Part shown: positions 1 through 8,181 of the stretch, piece by piece
Numbering within the stretch: position 1 is the first letter of the stretch
Layout: each line of letters opens with the position of its first letter
NCBI GenBank assembly: GCA_016281275.1
Contig: JAEEIH010000044.1
Location: 1-45,144 of the forward strand
DNA from: Lachnospiraceae bacterium
GTDB lineage: Bacteria; Bacillota; Clostridia; Lachnospirales; Lachnospiraceae
Length of the DNA: 45,144 bases
Direction: 5' to 3'
The notes under the pieces: generated by a model
What the model was told of the DNA's origin: nothing
Databases searched by the model: none
Seen by the model: the letters and a program-made list of their open reading frames with translations, nothing else
Program-made: the position numbers and the translations under genes

Positions 1-1428
1 GGATCACAGCAAACGGGGGCATCCGAAACAAGCGGAGCACCGCAGCCGGGGGCAAGCGGATCAAACGTCACACAACAACCTGATGTACCTGTAACGCCGC
101 CGCAACCCGGAGAATCATCGCAGCCCGGAGGAGCACCGCAGTCGGTGGCATCCGGAACAACCGTGACACCGCAGCCGGTATCACCGCAGCCGGTATCACC
201 ACAGCCGGTATCACCGCAACCCGGAGAATCACCGCAACCCGGAGCACAGCAACCGCAGAGATCTACGACTCAGGAAACTCAGACTCAAAGTTCTACGTCA
301 GGTGCGAGCAAAGGAAAAGGCAAGGAAAAAGCTCCGAAGGAGCCGATGAAGATACCGAAACTTTCACTCATGTCTGATGTGGTGGAAAAGCTTGGAAAAG
401 CTAAAGACATCAAGACTCTGAAAAGCTTTTTCGCCGGAACCGAGGAGGGTGCAAAGATATCCGATGAGGCAAAACCCATGTTTGCAAAATGCCTGCTTTA
501 TAAGCTTGCCGGACAAACAACAGCCGAAGCTATGGATGAATTCATGGGAGGCGACACCGAGGCGTTTGATATTCTTCGGGAGTACTATCCCGATGCGGTA
601 AAGGAAGAAGAGGAAAACAAAAAAGCCGAAAACAGTTCACAATCGGTTCAGACCGAAGGCTCTGAAGCTTTAAACCTCGTTTCGCCAGTAGGATCGCCCA
701 CAAATCCGGATGGGTCGGAAACTGTATCGAGTCAGCAACACTCGAGCACTAAGCCGCCTGAGTCCCCAAGCAGTACATCGGGTCAGACCGGAGGCAGTAC
801 GTCGGATCAGTCCTCAAGCAGTACATCGGGTCAGCCTGTAAGCGGTACACCGGGTCAGCCCCCGAGCAGTACATCGGGTCAGCCTGTAAGCGGTACACCG
901 GGTCAGCCCCCGAGCGTTACGTCACAACAGTCCTTAAGCAGTACACCGGGTCAGCCCCCGAGCGTTACGTCACAACAGTCCTTAAGCAGTACACCGGGTC
1001 AGCCCCCGAGCGTTACGTCACAACAGTCCTTAAGCAGCGCGCCACCGCAGACCGAAGGTTCTGCACCCGCTCAGCCCGGCAAGCCTAAAAAACTGATGAT
1101 CAACCTTAAGGTACCTGAGGAAGATGAGCAATGGTTTGATCAGTGGGCACCGGAGGGATCGGACAATGACAGCGAACGGTATGCCGGTAAGATAAGCATT
1201 CCTTTACGTAAACGTATAGTGGAACTGCATGATAAACCGCGATATATGAACACGTCGAGGGCTCTTCCTTTTGAAGAAATAAGGGAGCAGGAAAGAACGC
1301 CTGCAACAGTTCCTCCGCCAACCGGCCTGCAGCAGGAAGGAACGTCCGCAGCAAATTCTCCGACAACCGGCCTGCAGCCGCCTCCGCAGGATACGCCTAT
1401 TCCAAGTGAAGAAGCAACCCACAGCTGA
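1..1428 (+). CDS. Pro/Ser/Thr/Gln-rich low-complexity protein, 5'-truncated by the window edge
   Basis: Frame 1 is open from base 1 (GSQQTGASETSGAPQPG...) through the GTG at 145 used by the ORF track, to the stop at 1428. It has a short helical segment (MKIPKLSLMSDVVEKLGKAKDI...YYPDAV) between disordered repeat regions. No family recognised. Confidence 0.8.
   Translation, partial: GSQQTGASETSGAPQPGASGSNVTQQPDVPVTPPQPGESSQPGGAPQSVASGTTVTPQPVSPQPVSPQPVSPQPGESPQPGAQQPQRSTTQETQTQSSTSGASKGKGKEKAPKEPMKIPKLSLMSDVVEKLGKAKDIKTLKSFFAGTEEGAKISDEAKPMFAKCLLYKLAGQTTAEAMDEFMGGDTEAFDILREYYPDAVKEEEENKKAENSSQSVQTEGSEALNLVSPVGSPTNPDGSETVSSQQHSSTKPPESPSSTSGQTGGSTSDQSSSSTSGQPVSGTPGQPPSSTSGQPVSGTPGQPPSVTSQQSLSSTPGQPPSVTSQQSLSSTPGQPPSVTSQQSLSSAPPQTEGSAPAQPGKPKKLMINLKVPEEDEQWFDQWAPEGSDNDSERYAGKISIPLRKRIVELHDKPRYMNTSRALPFEEIREQERTPATVPPPTGLQQEGTSAANSPTTGLQPPPQDTPIPSEEATHS
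775..1038 (+). repeat. Tandem 24-bp (8-aa) repeat, 11 units; the last six form three near-identical 48-bp dimers
   Basis: Units start at 775, 799, 823, 847, 871, 895, 919, 943, 967, 991 and 1015, e.g. acaccgggtcagcccccgagcgtt / acgtcacaacagtccttaagcagt. Confidence 0.9.
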
Positions 1429-1496
1429 TCGTTCGGCCAGTGTGAGATGTACCAAAGAGAAGGTTCTCTAAAAATCTGAAAGGATATTGTTCTGAA

Positions 1497-3647
1497 ATGA
1501 TAAGTTATGCGGATTATGTTGATAAATACAAAATCGGCATGCCCTATGACGATTCGGAGGAATTGATCACGGACTGTCTGTCTCTTCTCGATATGTTTCT
1601 CGAGGAGAGCAGGCAGGTGACGGACAGGGCAACCTCACAGGATTATTATGACATTCCGCCTTGTCTGAGAAGAATCGGAGGGGAAAGCGAGACACTCGGA
1701 ACTCAGGCGGAGCTTATGCTTGAACACATCGGATCGAGACAGAACGGCAGCAGCTTTCCGCTGACAAGTATTTTCGGGATCCTTGACCTTTCTCTTTATG
1801 AAAAACTTGCGGTACTGGCCTCTTTTGCAGTCGAATATGATGAACGCTACAGCGACATTTATTCCGGAATGCTCGGAAAGAAAACTCTTTATCCGACAGT
1901 AGGACTGATCAACAGACTTTACCGCCTTCTCGGAAAAGAGCCGGTCAGGGAGCAGACAGTGTTGTCGGACCGAGATGGGAGAATGGCGTCTCTTTTCTTT
2001 GACATGAGCGAAGAAGCAGGCGTACCGGTACCTGACAGAAGGCTTCGACTTTATGAGGATATGAGCGGATTTCTGCTCGGAGAAGAAACTCTTGAGAGCT
2101 TTATGGAAAAGCTTACAAGTGACAGAACGCTCACCAGGAATATAGACGAGATCTTCGGGGTCGGAGTACTCAGCCCGACCGTCGATAAGCTGCTGAAGCT
2201 GCGCGAAAAAGGGGAATGCGGAAACGCTATTATTTTGAACGGTCAGGGACCGCTTGCCAAACAGGCGATTGCCGCGCTTTTTGCCGACCGGAACGCTCAT
2301 GGAGCATTGGTTATCAATATGGGTTTTCTGGAAGGTCTTTCCGAGGTTGATAAACAGAATTATATACACAAGATCCACTTTGCGGCACTCGGGACGGATG
2401 TGATCCTCCTGAGCGGACTGTCTTCCGAAAAAGCACTTCAGCCGACTGTCGGTCTTTTTGTGATGAAGATTTTGACGCAGATGCCTTCGACAATGATACT
2501 CGTCGATATCGGAGATGAGGACGAAAGAACAGTCAGAACCGTTCTTGAAAGTCCTGCATTTGCCGGATCAAGGCTCATAAAGATCGATTCACCGGATCTT
2601 GACGGGCGGGCCGATATCTGGATGGAAATCCTTTGCTCTGCCGAACTTGCCGATGATGTGGACTTCATGGAACTTGCCGAGGGATATGAGCTCTCCTACG
2701 ATGACATCATTAACATTGCGACAGGACTTGTTAAAACGGCATCCCTTTCGGAAAAAATCATAGACAGGAAGCTTATCCGGAGTGCGATAAACGAATCCTG
2801 CAGCGCTTCGTTCGGAGTGCTCGCAGAGAGACTCAGGACGGATTATACATGGGATGATATCTGTATCGAGGAATCACAAAAAAAGATCCTCATGATGGCC
2901 TGCGACAGATATATGCATCGCAACAGGGTCTGCCGCGATCTCGGTATCGGAAGCAAGGGTGCCTACGGTAACGGGGTGAGCGTGCTTTTGTACGGACCTC
3001 CGGGAACGGGAAAAACGATGGCTGCGCAGATAGTTGCCAACGAAGTCGGTCTTCCGCTGTTCAGGGTTGACCTTTCGCAGCTGTCTTCCAAATATATCGG
3101 AGAAACACAAAAGAACCTTTCAAAGGTTTTTGATGAGGCGGCAAAGACCAATGTGATCCTTTTCTTTGACGAAGCGGATTCGGTTTTTGCCAAGAGAACC
3201 GAAGTCGAGAATTCGAACGATAAATATTCGAATTCGGACAGCGCGTTCCTTCTCCAAAAGCTTGAAGGCTACAGCGGATTTGTTCTTCTCGCCACAAATC
3301 TTTTTAACAATTTTGATAATGCCTTTGTACGAAGGATCACTTACGCATGCAGCCTGATAAGCCCGGACGAAAAGGCAAGGATAGCGATTTTCAAGACGTC
3401 GTTGCCCGCAAATATCAAGACCGAAGGGAAAATTGATCTTGAATATTTCGGGTCGAAATTTGAGCTTTCGGGCAGCAACATACGCTCTATCGTTACTTCT
3501 GCCGTCTATTTGTCACAGATAGAGGGTGTACCGCTTTCAAACAGACATCTGACGATGAGCCTTTGCTATGAATACAGAAAACTGGGGAAAATGCTTCCCG
3601 TGAGTGATCTGGGTCCTTACGGAATTTATGTAAGGGAAACCATGTGA
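1497..3647 (+). CDS. AAA+ ATPase, CDC48-like, resembling the ATPase of extracellular contractile injection systems (Afp15-like)
   Basis: Walker A GPPGTGKT, Walker B ILFFDEADSVF, sensor LLATNLFNNFDNAFVRRI. N-terminal region DLSLYEKLAVLASFAVEYDERYSDIYSGML...PTVGLINRL resembles the helical N-domain of eCIS-associated AAA+ proteins. Confidence 0.75.
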   Translation: MISYADYVDKYKIGMPYDDSEELITDCLSLLDMFLEESRQVTDRATSQDYYDIPPCLRRIGGESETLGTQAELMLEHIGSRQNGSSFPLTSIFGILDLSLYEKLAVLASFAVEYDERYSDIYSGMLGKKTLYPTVGLINRLYRLLGKEPVREQTVLSDRDGRMASLFFDMSEEAGVPVPDRRLRLYEDMSGFLLGEETLESFMEKLTSDRTLTRNIDEIFGVGVLSPTVDKLLKLREKGECGNAIILNGQGPLAKQAIAALFADRNAHGALVINMGFLEGLSEVDKQNYIHKIHFAALGTDVILLSGLSSEKALQPTVGLFVMKILTQMPSTMILVDIGDEDERTVRTVLESPAFAGSRLIKIDSPDLDGRADIWMEILCSAELADDVDFMELAEGYELSYDDIINIATGLVKTASLSEKIIDRKLIRSAINESCSASFGVLAERLRTDYTWDDICIEESQKKILMMACDRYMHRNRVCRDLGIGSKGAYGNGVSVLLYGPPGTGKTMAAQIVANEVGLPLFRVDLSQLSSKYIGETQKNLSKVFDEAAKTNVILFFDEADSVFAKRTEVENSNDKYSNSDSAFLLQKLEGYSGFVLLATNLFNNFDNAFVRRITYACSLISPDEKARIAIFKTSLPANIKTEGKIDLEYFGSKFELSGSNIRSIVTSAVYLSQIEGVPLSNRHLTMSLCYEYRKLGKMLPVSDLGPYGIYVRETM

Positions 3648-3784
3648 TCTCTTTAATGCGTAACCCGGTTGCCTTACCGCCTGCCAAAGGATCCCGGTTT
3701 CGAATAAACGCACTTTGTAACAGTTGCGTCGCCGGTCAAGCGTTAAAGACCTTTTTTCAATAAACATATACTTTTACTGCGACA

Positions 3785-3830
3785 CACCTTGTGTTATACT
3801 ACTGCGAAAGATAACACAAGGTGGCTTTTT
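3785..3830 (+). terminator. Intrinsic terminator-like hairpin downstream of the AAA+ gene
   Basis: Perfect 13-bp inverted repeat CACCTTGTGTTAT (3785-3797) / ATAACACAAGGTG (3811-3823), then gcttttt. Confidence 0.7.
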
Positions 3831-3844
3831 GTGCGATAAACGAA

Positions 3845-3881
3845 AGCCGTCTGTTACAAGCTTGTTTGTGAACAGACGGCT
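3845..3881. other. Strong hairpin in the intergenic structured island
   Basis: AGCCGTCTGTT (3845-3855) / AACAGACGGCT (3871-3881), perfect 11-bp stem. Confidence 0.8.
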
Positions 3882-3889
3882 GAGTGAAC

Positions 3890-3944
3890 GGACATCTCAG
3901 AAGGGCGTAGCCCTTCCAATGGCGGACTTGTACGCGAGATGTCC
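3890..3944. other. Nested hairpin in the intergenic structured island
   Basis: Outer GGACATCTC (3890-3898) / GAGATGTCC (3936-3944); inner GAAGGGC (3900-3906) / GCCCTTC (3910-3916). Confidence 0.75.
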
Positions 3945-4023
3945 CGTCGAATCGAGTAGGAGTCAGCCTACTCGATTACGCGAGGTGCCCCATCGCGTCG
4001 AGCAGGAGTCGGTCTGCTCGATT
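3932..4023. repeat. Two tandem 46-nt units, each ending in a hairpin with an AGTCRG loop
   Basis: 3932-3977 acgcgagatgtcccgtcgaatcgagtaggagtcagcctactcgatt; 3978-4023 acgcgaggtgccccatcgcgtcgagcaggagtcggtctgctcgatt; 37/46 identical. Confidence 0.85.
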
Positions 4024-4059
4024 CGATAAATGAAAGCAGCAGGGAAGGAAATCAAAAGC

Positions 4060-4950
4060 ATGAAGATCATAGACATATTAAAAAAGGGAGAACACACTCT
4101 TTCATACGAGGTTTTTCCGCCAAAGAAGGAAACTTCTTATGAATCTGTTAAGAGAGCAACCGAAGAGATAGCAAAGCTTTCGCCTTCGTTTATGAGTGTC
4201 ACTTACGGGGCGGGCGGAGGAACAAGTAGGTACACGCTTGATATAGCCCGCAACCTTCTTGATAAATACAGCGTTCCGATGCTTGCACACCTGACGTGTG
4301 TTTCTTCTGACCGCGCGACTGTCAGGGAGAAGATCAGGGAACTCAGTGAAGCGGGAATTGAGAATATTATGGCGTTGAGGGGCGACCTCACACCGGAACT
4401 CGAAAACACCGATCGTTCAAAGTGGGATTACAGATATGCGATCGAGCTTATAAGGGAGATTAAAGAATCGGGTTATGATTTCTGCATCGGTGCAGCCTGC
4501 TACCCCGAAGTCCATCCCGAGAGTCCATCACAGAGTGAGGATATAAAGAGGCTTAAGGAAAAAGTAGATGCCGGCGTTGATTTTCTTACCACGCAGATGG
4601 TCTTTGACAACTCTCTCTTCCTAAGTTTTATGTACAAGATCAGGGAAGCGGGTATCACGGTTCCCGTTCTTCCCGGCATCATGCCCATTACCCGCGCCAA
4701 TCAGGTGGAACGCGCCGTGAAACTTTCGGGTTCTTTTATGCCCCAACGCTTTAAGATGCTTGTTGACAGGTTCGGAAGCGACGCACAGGCGATGACAAAC
4801 GCCGGTATCATATATGCGACCGACCAGATTATCGACCTTTATGCCAACGGGATCGCGAACGTACATGTTTACTCGATGAACAAGCCGGAAGTCGCCGAAG
4901 GTATAATGAGAAGTCTTGAGGGAGTGCTCGGGAAGAACTTCCAAAACTGA
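4060..4950 (+). CDS. metF: Methylenetetrahydrofolate reductase
   Basis: MKIIDILKKGEHTLSYEVFPPKKE..., SVTYGAGG, HLTCV motifs. Start at 4060 preferred over the track's 4030 because agggaagg precedes it. Confidence 0.93.
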   Translation: MKIIDILKKGEHTLSYEVFPPKKETSYESVKRATEEIAKLSPSFMSVTYGAGGGTSRYTLDIARNLLDKYSVPMLAHLTCVSSDRATVREKIRELSEAGIENIMALRGDLTPELENTDRSKWDYRYAIELIREIKESGYDFCIGAACYPEVHPESPSQSEDIKRLKEKVDAGVDFLTTQMVFDNSLFLSFMYKIREAGITVPVLPGIMPITRANQVERAVKLSGSFMPQRFKMLVDRFGSDAQAMTNAGIIYATDQIIDLYANGIANVHVYSMNKPEVAEGIMRSLEGVLGKNFQN

Positions 4951-5049
4951 GAAACCGGTATAACGTGGCAAAGAATAAGATATACACGCACTTGCGGCAT
5001 AAAGAAAAGGGATGGGTATCATTTTAGGAAATATGAGGTTGAACGTCTA

Positions 5050-7518
5050 ATGGATATAAGAGAGTACATGAAGGATCACACCGTCTACTTTGACGGAGGA
5101 ATGGGCACAATGCTTCAGGCAAGGGGACTTATGCCCGGCGAGCTTCCCGAAAGGTGGAACAAGGATCATCCCGATGTGGTGACCGACATCCACAGACAGT
5201 ATTTTGATGCGGGTGCCGATATCGGAAGTGCCAATACTTTCGGAGCGAACTCTTTCAAGTATAACGATGAAGAATTGAGGTGTTATATTACCGAAGGAAT
5301 CAATCTCGTAAAGCGCGCGATGACTCTTGCAAAGAACCCGGATCGTCCTATGTTTGCCGCTCTTGATGTAGGACCCATCGGAAGGCTTTTAAAGCCGTAC
5401 GGAGATCTTGATTTCGATGAGGCGGTCGCTGTTTATTCGAAAACTGTTAATATCGGTGCGGAAGCGGGCGCCGATCTTATTATAATAGAAACGATGAATG
5501 ACAGCTACGACACAAAGGCTGCCCTTCTCGCGTGCAAGGAATCCTGCGATCTTCCTGTCATTGTTTCAAATGCTTATGGCGAGGACGGAAAGCTCATGAC
5601 GGGAGCCACGCCCACGGCCATGGTTGCCATGCTTGAAGGCCTCGGCGCGGATGTTATCGGTGTTAACTGCTCGCTCGGACCCCGTCAGCTTGAGGAAGTG
5701 GTCAGAGAATATCTGAGGACAGCTTCGGTGCCGGTGATCGTCCAGCCGAATGCCGGACTTCCGCGTGTCGAGAACGGAAAGACAGTGTTTGATGTTTATC
5801 CGGAAGAGTTTTCGGACGCCATGAAGTGCTTTATTGAAGATGGCGTGCGTTTTGCCGGCGGATGCTGCGGCACGACACCCGAATATATATCCGAGACAAT
5901 AAAAAAAGCCGGAAGAAGTGTCCTGAACCCTCAGGCAGCCGACGACAAGGAGCTGACCATGATCAGCTCCTACACTCATGCGGTGATCTTTGATAAATCC
6001 CCGATACTTATCGGAGAGAGGATCAACCCTACCGGTAAGAAGAAATTCAAGGAAGCTCTCAGAAACAACGACATCGATTATATCCTCGGAGAAGGCTTAC
6101 GGCAGCAGGAAAAGGGTGTCCATGTACTTGATGTCAATGTGGGGCTGCCCGAAATCGACGAGCCGGAGCTTCTTGACACGGTCACAAAAGAGCTTCAGGC
6201 AATCATCAACCTTCCGCTTCAGATCGATACGACCGATACCGTTGCGATGGAGCGTGCGCTTCGCCACTACAACGGTAAGGCGATGATCAATTCCGTCAAC
6301 GGCAAAGAAGAAGTTATGGAAGCCGTATTTCCGCTTGTGGCGAAATACGGAGGACTCTGTGTCGCACTCACCCTGGATGAAGGAGGCATTCCGGCGACTG
6401 CGAAGGAACGAGTCGGAATAGCCGAGAAGATCATAAAGACAGCGGAAAAGTACGGAATTAAAAAGAAGGATCTGATCTTTGATACTCTTGCAATGGCGAT
6501 AAGTGCCGATACCACGGCAGCCCTTGCGACACTCGGATCTCTGAATACCATAAAAAACGAGCTCGGATGTCATACATCGCTCGGAGTTTCAAACATTTCC
6601 TTCGGGCTGCCCCTCAGGGAGACGATCACATCGACATTCTTCGCGATCGCGCTTGAAAACGGGCTTTCGGCAGCCATCATGAATCCGTTTGCGGATGATA
6701 TGATGAAGACGTATTATTCGTTCAGGGCGCTTCATGCGCTTGATGAGAATTGCGGGGATTATATCGAATTCGCAACTAATTTTGTACCTTCAACCGTGAC
6801 GGTCGCTGCCGCAGGAGGAACAACGGCAATTTCTCCGGGATCTGCGGGTGCTTCGGGATCCGGAGCCGTAGCCTCAAAGCCGGGTGAGGAGTCTCCCTTA
6901 AAGCGAGCCATTATTAAAGGCCTCAAAGAGAAGGCCGGTGCGATCACGGCGGAGATGCTTGCGGCTGGTGCCGATCCGCTTGAAATCGTATCGGGGGAAG
7001 TGATCCCTGCGCTTGATACAGTCGGTGAAGGATTTGAAAAGAAGACGATGTTCCTGCCGCAGCTGCTCATGAGCGCAGAGGCATCACAGTACGCATTTGA
7101 GCAGATAAAGCTTGAAATGAACAAGCGCCCCGGCGAGAGCGTGAGCAGGGGGAAATTTGTTATCGCAACGGTTAAGGGAGATATCCATGATATAGGAAAG
7201 AACATCGTAAAGCTTCTGCTTGAGAACTACGGTTTTGATGTGGAAGATCTCGGACGTGACGTTCCGCCCGAAACCGTTGTTGAGGCAGTAAAACGCACGG
7301 GAGCGAAGCTTGTCGGTCTCTCGGCCCTTATGACCACGACCGTTCCCGCAATGGAGGAGACCATAAAGCTGCTCAGAACAGAAGCACCCGAAGTAAAGAT
7401 TGTGGTCGGAGGCGCTGTACTTACTCAGGAATATGCGGATAAGATAGGAGCCGATCACTATGCAAAGGACGCCATGGCAACGGTAAGATACGCGTGCGAG
7501 CAGGCGGAAAATGCATAA
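5050..7518 (+). CDS. metH: Cobalamin-dependent methionine synthase (homocysteine-, pterin- and B12-binding modules)
   Basis: Hcy-methyltransferase Zn motif GGCCGTTPEYI, pterin GERINPTGKKKFKEAL, B12-binding GDIHDIGKNIV. No C-terminal AdoMet activation domain. Confidence 0.92.
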   Translation: MDIREYMKDHTVYFDGGMGTMLQARGLMPGELPERWNKDHPDVVTDIHRQYFDAGADIGSANTFGANSFKYNDEELRCYITEGINLVKRAMTLAKNPDRPMFAALDVGPIGRLLKPYGDLDFDEAVAVYSKTVNIGAEAGADLIIIETMNDSYDTKAALLACKESCDLPVIVSNAYGEDGKLMTGATPTAMVAMLEGLGADVIGVNCSLGPRQLEEVVREYLRTASVPVIVQPNAGLPRVENGKTVFDVYPEEFSDAMKCFIEDGVRFAGGCCGTTPEYISETIKKAGRSVLNPQAADDKELTMISSYTHAVIFDKSPILIGERINPTGKKKFKEALRNNDIDYILGEGLRQQEKGVHVLDVNVGLPEIDEPELLDTVTKELQAIINLPLQIDTTDTVAMERALRHYNGKAMINSVNGKEEVMEAVFPLVAKYGGLCVALTLDEGGIPATAKERVGIAEKIIKTAEKYGIKKKDLIFDTLAMAISADTTAALATLGSLNTIKNELGCHTSLGVSNISFGLPLRETITSTFFAIALENGLSAAIMNPFADDMMKTYYSFRALHALDENCGDYIEFATNFVPSTVTVAAAGGTTAISPGSAGASGSGAVASKPGEESPLKRAIIKGLKEKAGAITAEMLAAGADPLEIVSGEVIPALDTVGEGFEKKTMFLPQLLMSAEASQYAFEQIKLEMNKRPGESVSRGKFVIATVKGDIHDIGKNIVKLLLENYGFDVEDLGRDVPPETVVEAVKRTGAKLVGLSALMTTTVPAMEETIKLLRTEAPEVKIVVGGAVLTQEYADKIGADHYAKDAMATVRYACEQAENA

Positions 7519-7565
7519 CTTTGCTCCGTTATGCAATAAAAAATCGAATGATTATATGAGAACCA

Positions 7566-7598
7566 AAAAAACGGAGAGAAAAAAATCTTCCGTTTTTT
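7566..7598 (+). terminator. Intrinsic terminator after metH
   Basis: AAAAAACGGA (7566-7575) / TCCGTTTTTT (7589-7598). Confidence 0.75.
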
Positions 7599-7633
7599 AT
7601 TTGCAAAAAATAAAAAAAAAAAAAATTTTAGTC

Positions 7634-7662
7634 TTGACACAGCATGGTTAGCCGAGTATAAC
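7634..7662 (+). promoter_or_regulatory. Sigma-A-type promoter for the feo operon
   Basis: TTGACA (7634-7639), 17-bp spacer, TATAAC (7657-7662); preceded by a long A-tract (about 7612-7625). Confidence 0.8.
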
Positions 7663-7686
7663 TATGTATGGTTAGCGGAGACTAAC
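7647..7686. promoter_or_regulatory. Two 16-bp dyads, candidate metal-repressor operators
   Basis: GTTAGccgagtATAAC (7647-7662) and GTTAGcggagaCTAAC (7671-7686), 24 bp apart, overlapping the promoter spacer/-10 and the region downstream of +1. Confidence 0.65.
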
Positions 7687-7715
7687 GTGATTAAGGAAGG
7701 CAGGTGAGATATTTG

Positions 7716-7925
7716 ATGCCGATCATATATGCAAATCAGGGTGAAGAAAACATCGTCAGAAAAATAGGCGGCAGTCCTGAAGTCAAGAGGCATCTTGAAG
7801 ACCTGGGATTTACGCCCGGAGCCGTGGTTACGGTTGTGAGTTCATTGGGTGGCAATCTGATCGTAAGGGTCAAGGAGTCGAGGATCGCTCTTGATAAAGA
7901 ACTGGCAGGAAAAGTAATGATCTAA
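7716..7925 (+). CDS. feoA: FeoA family protein (first copy)
   Basis: Small SH3-like FeoA: KRHLEDLGFTPGAVVTVVSSLGGNLIVRVKESRIALDKELAGKVMI. ATG at 7716 follows aggtgag. Confidence 0.85.
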   Translation: MPIIYANQGEENIVRKIGGSPEVKRHLEDLGFTPGAVVTVVSSLGGNLIVRVKESRIALDKELAGKVMI

Positions 7926-7941
7926 GAAACAGGAGGCAAAC

Positions 7942-8181
7942 ATGATAACGCTCAAAGACTTGGAAAAAGGTCAGACCGCCAAAGTGGTCAGGCTGCTCGG
8001 AGAAGGTGCCGTTAAAAGACGCATCATGGACATGGGTATCACAAAAGGTACCGAGGTAACTGTCCGCAAGGTGGCTCCTCTCGGGGACCCAATCGAAATA
8101 ACCGTCAGAGGTTACGAACTCTCGCTCCGTAAGGCAGACGCTCAGAATATCGAGGTTGAACCGGAAGGAGGACAGGCATGA
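7942..8181 (+). CDS. feoA: FeoA family protein (second copy)
   Basis: LGEGAVKRRIMDMGITKGTEVTVRKVAPLGDPIEITVRGYELSLRKADAQNIEV. Confidence 0.9.
   Translation: MITLKDLEKGQTAKVVRLLGEGAVKRRIMDMGITKGTEVTVRKVAPLGDPIEITVRGYELSLRKADAQNIEVEPEGGQA

Noticed and set aside
775-1038. Possible CRISPR-like periodicity
   Set aside because: Units are contiguous without spacers and keep the reading frame of a low-complexity protein.
3724-4029. 101-aa ORF across the metF upstream region
   Set aside because: It runs through strong hairpins and tandem units, has no clear RBS, and its composition looks like translated structured DNA.
4951-5049. Expected S-box/SAM riboswitch before metH
   Set aside because: Gap is only about 100 bp and no S-box core was recognised on reading.
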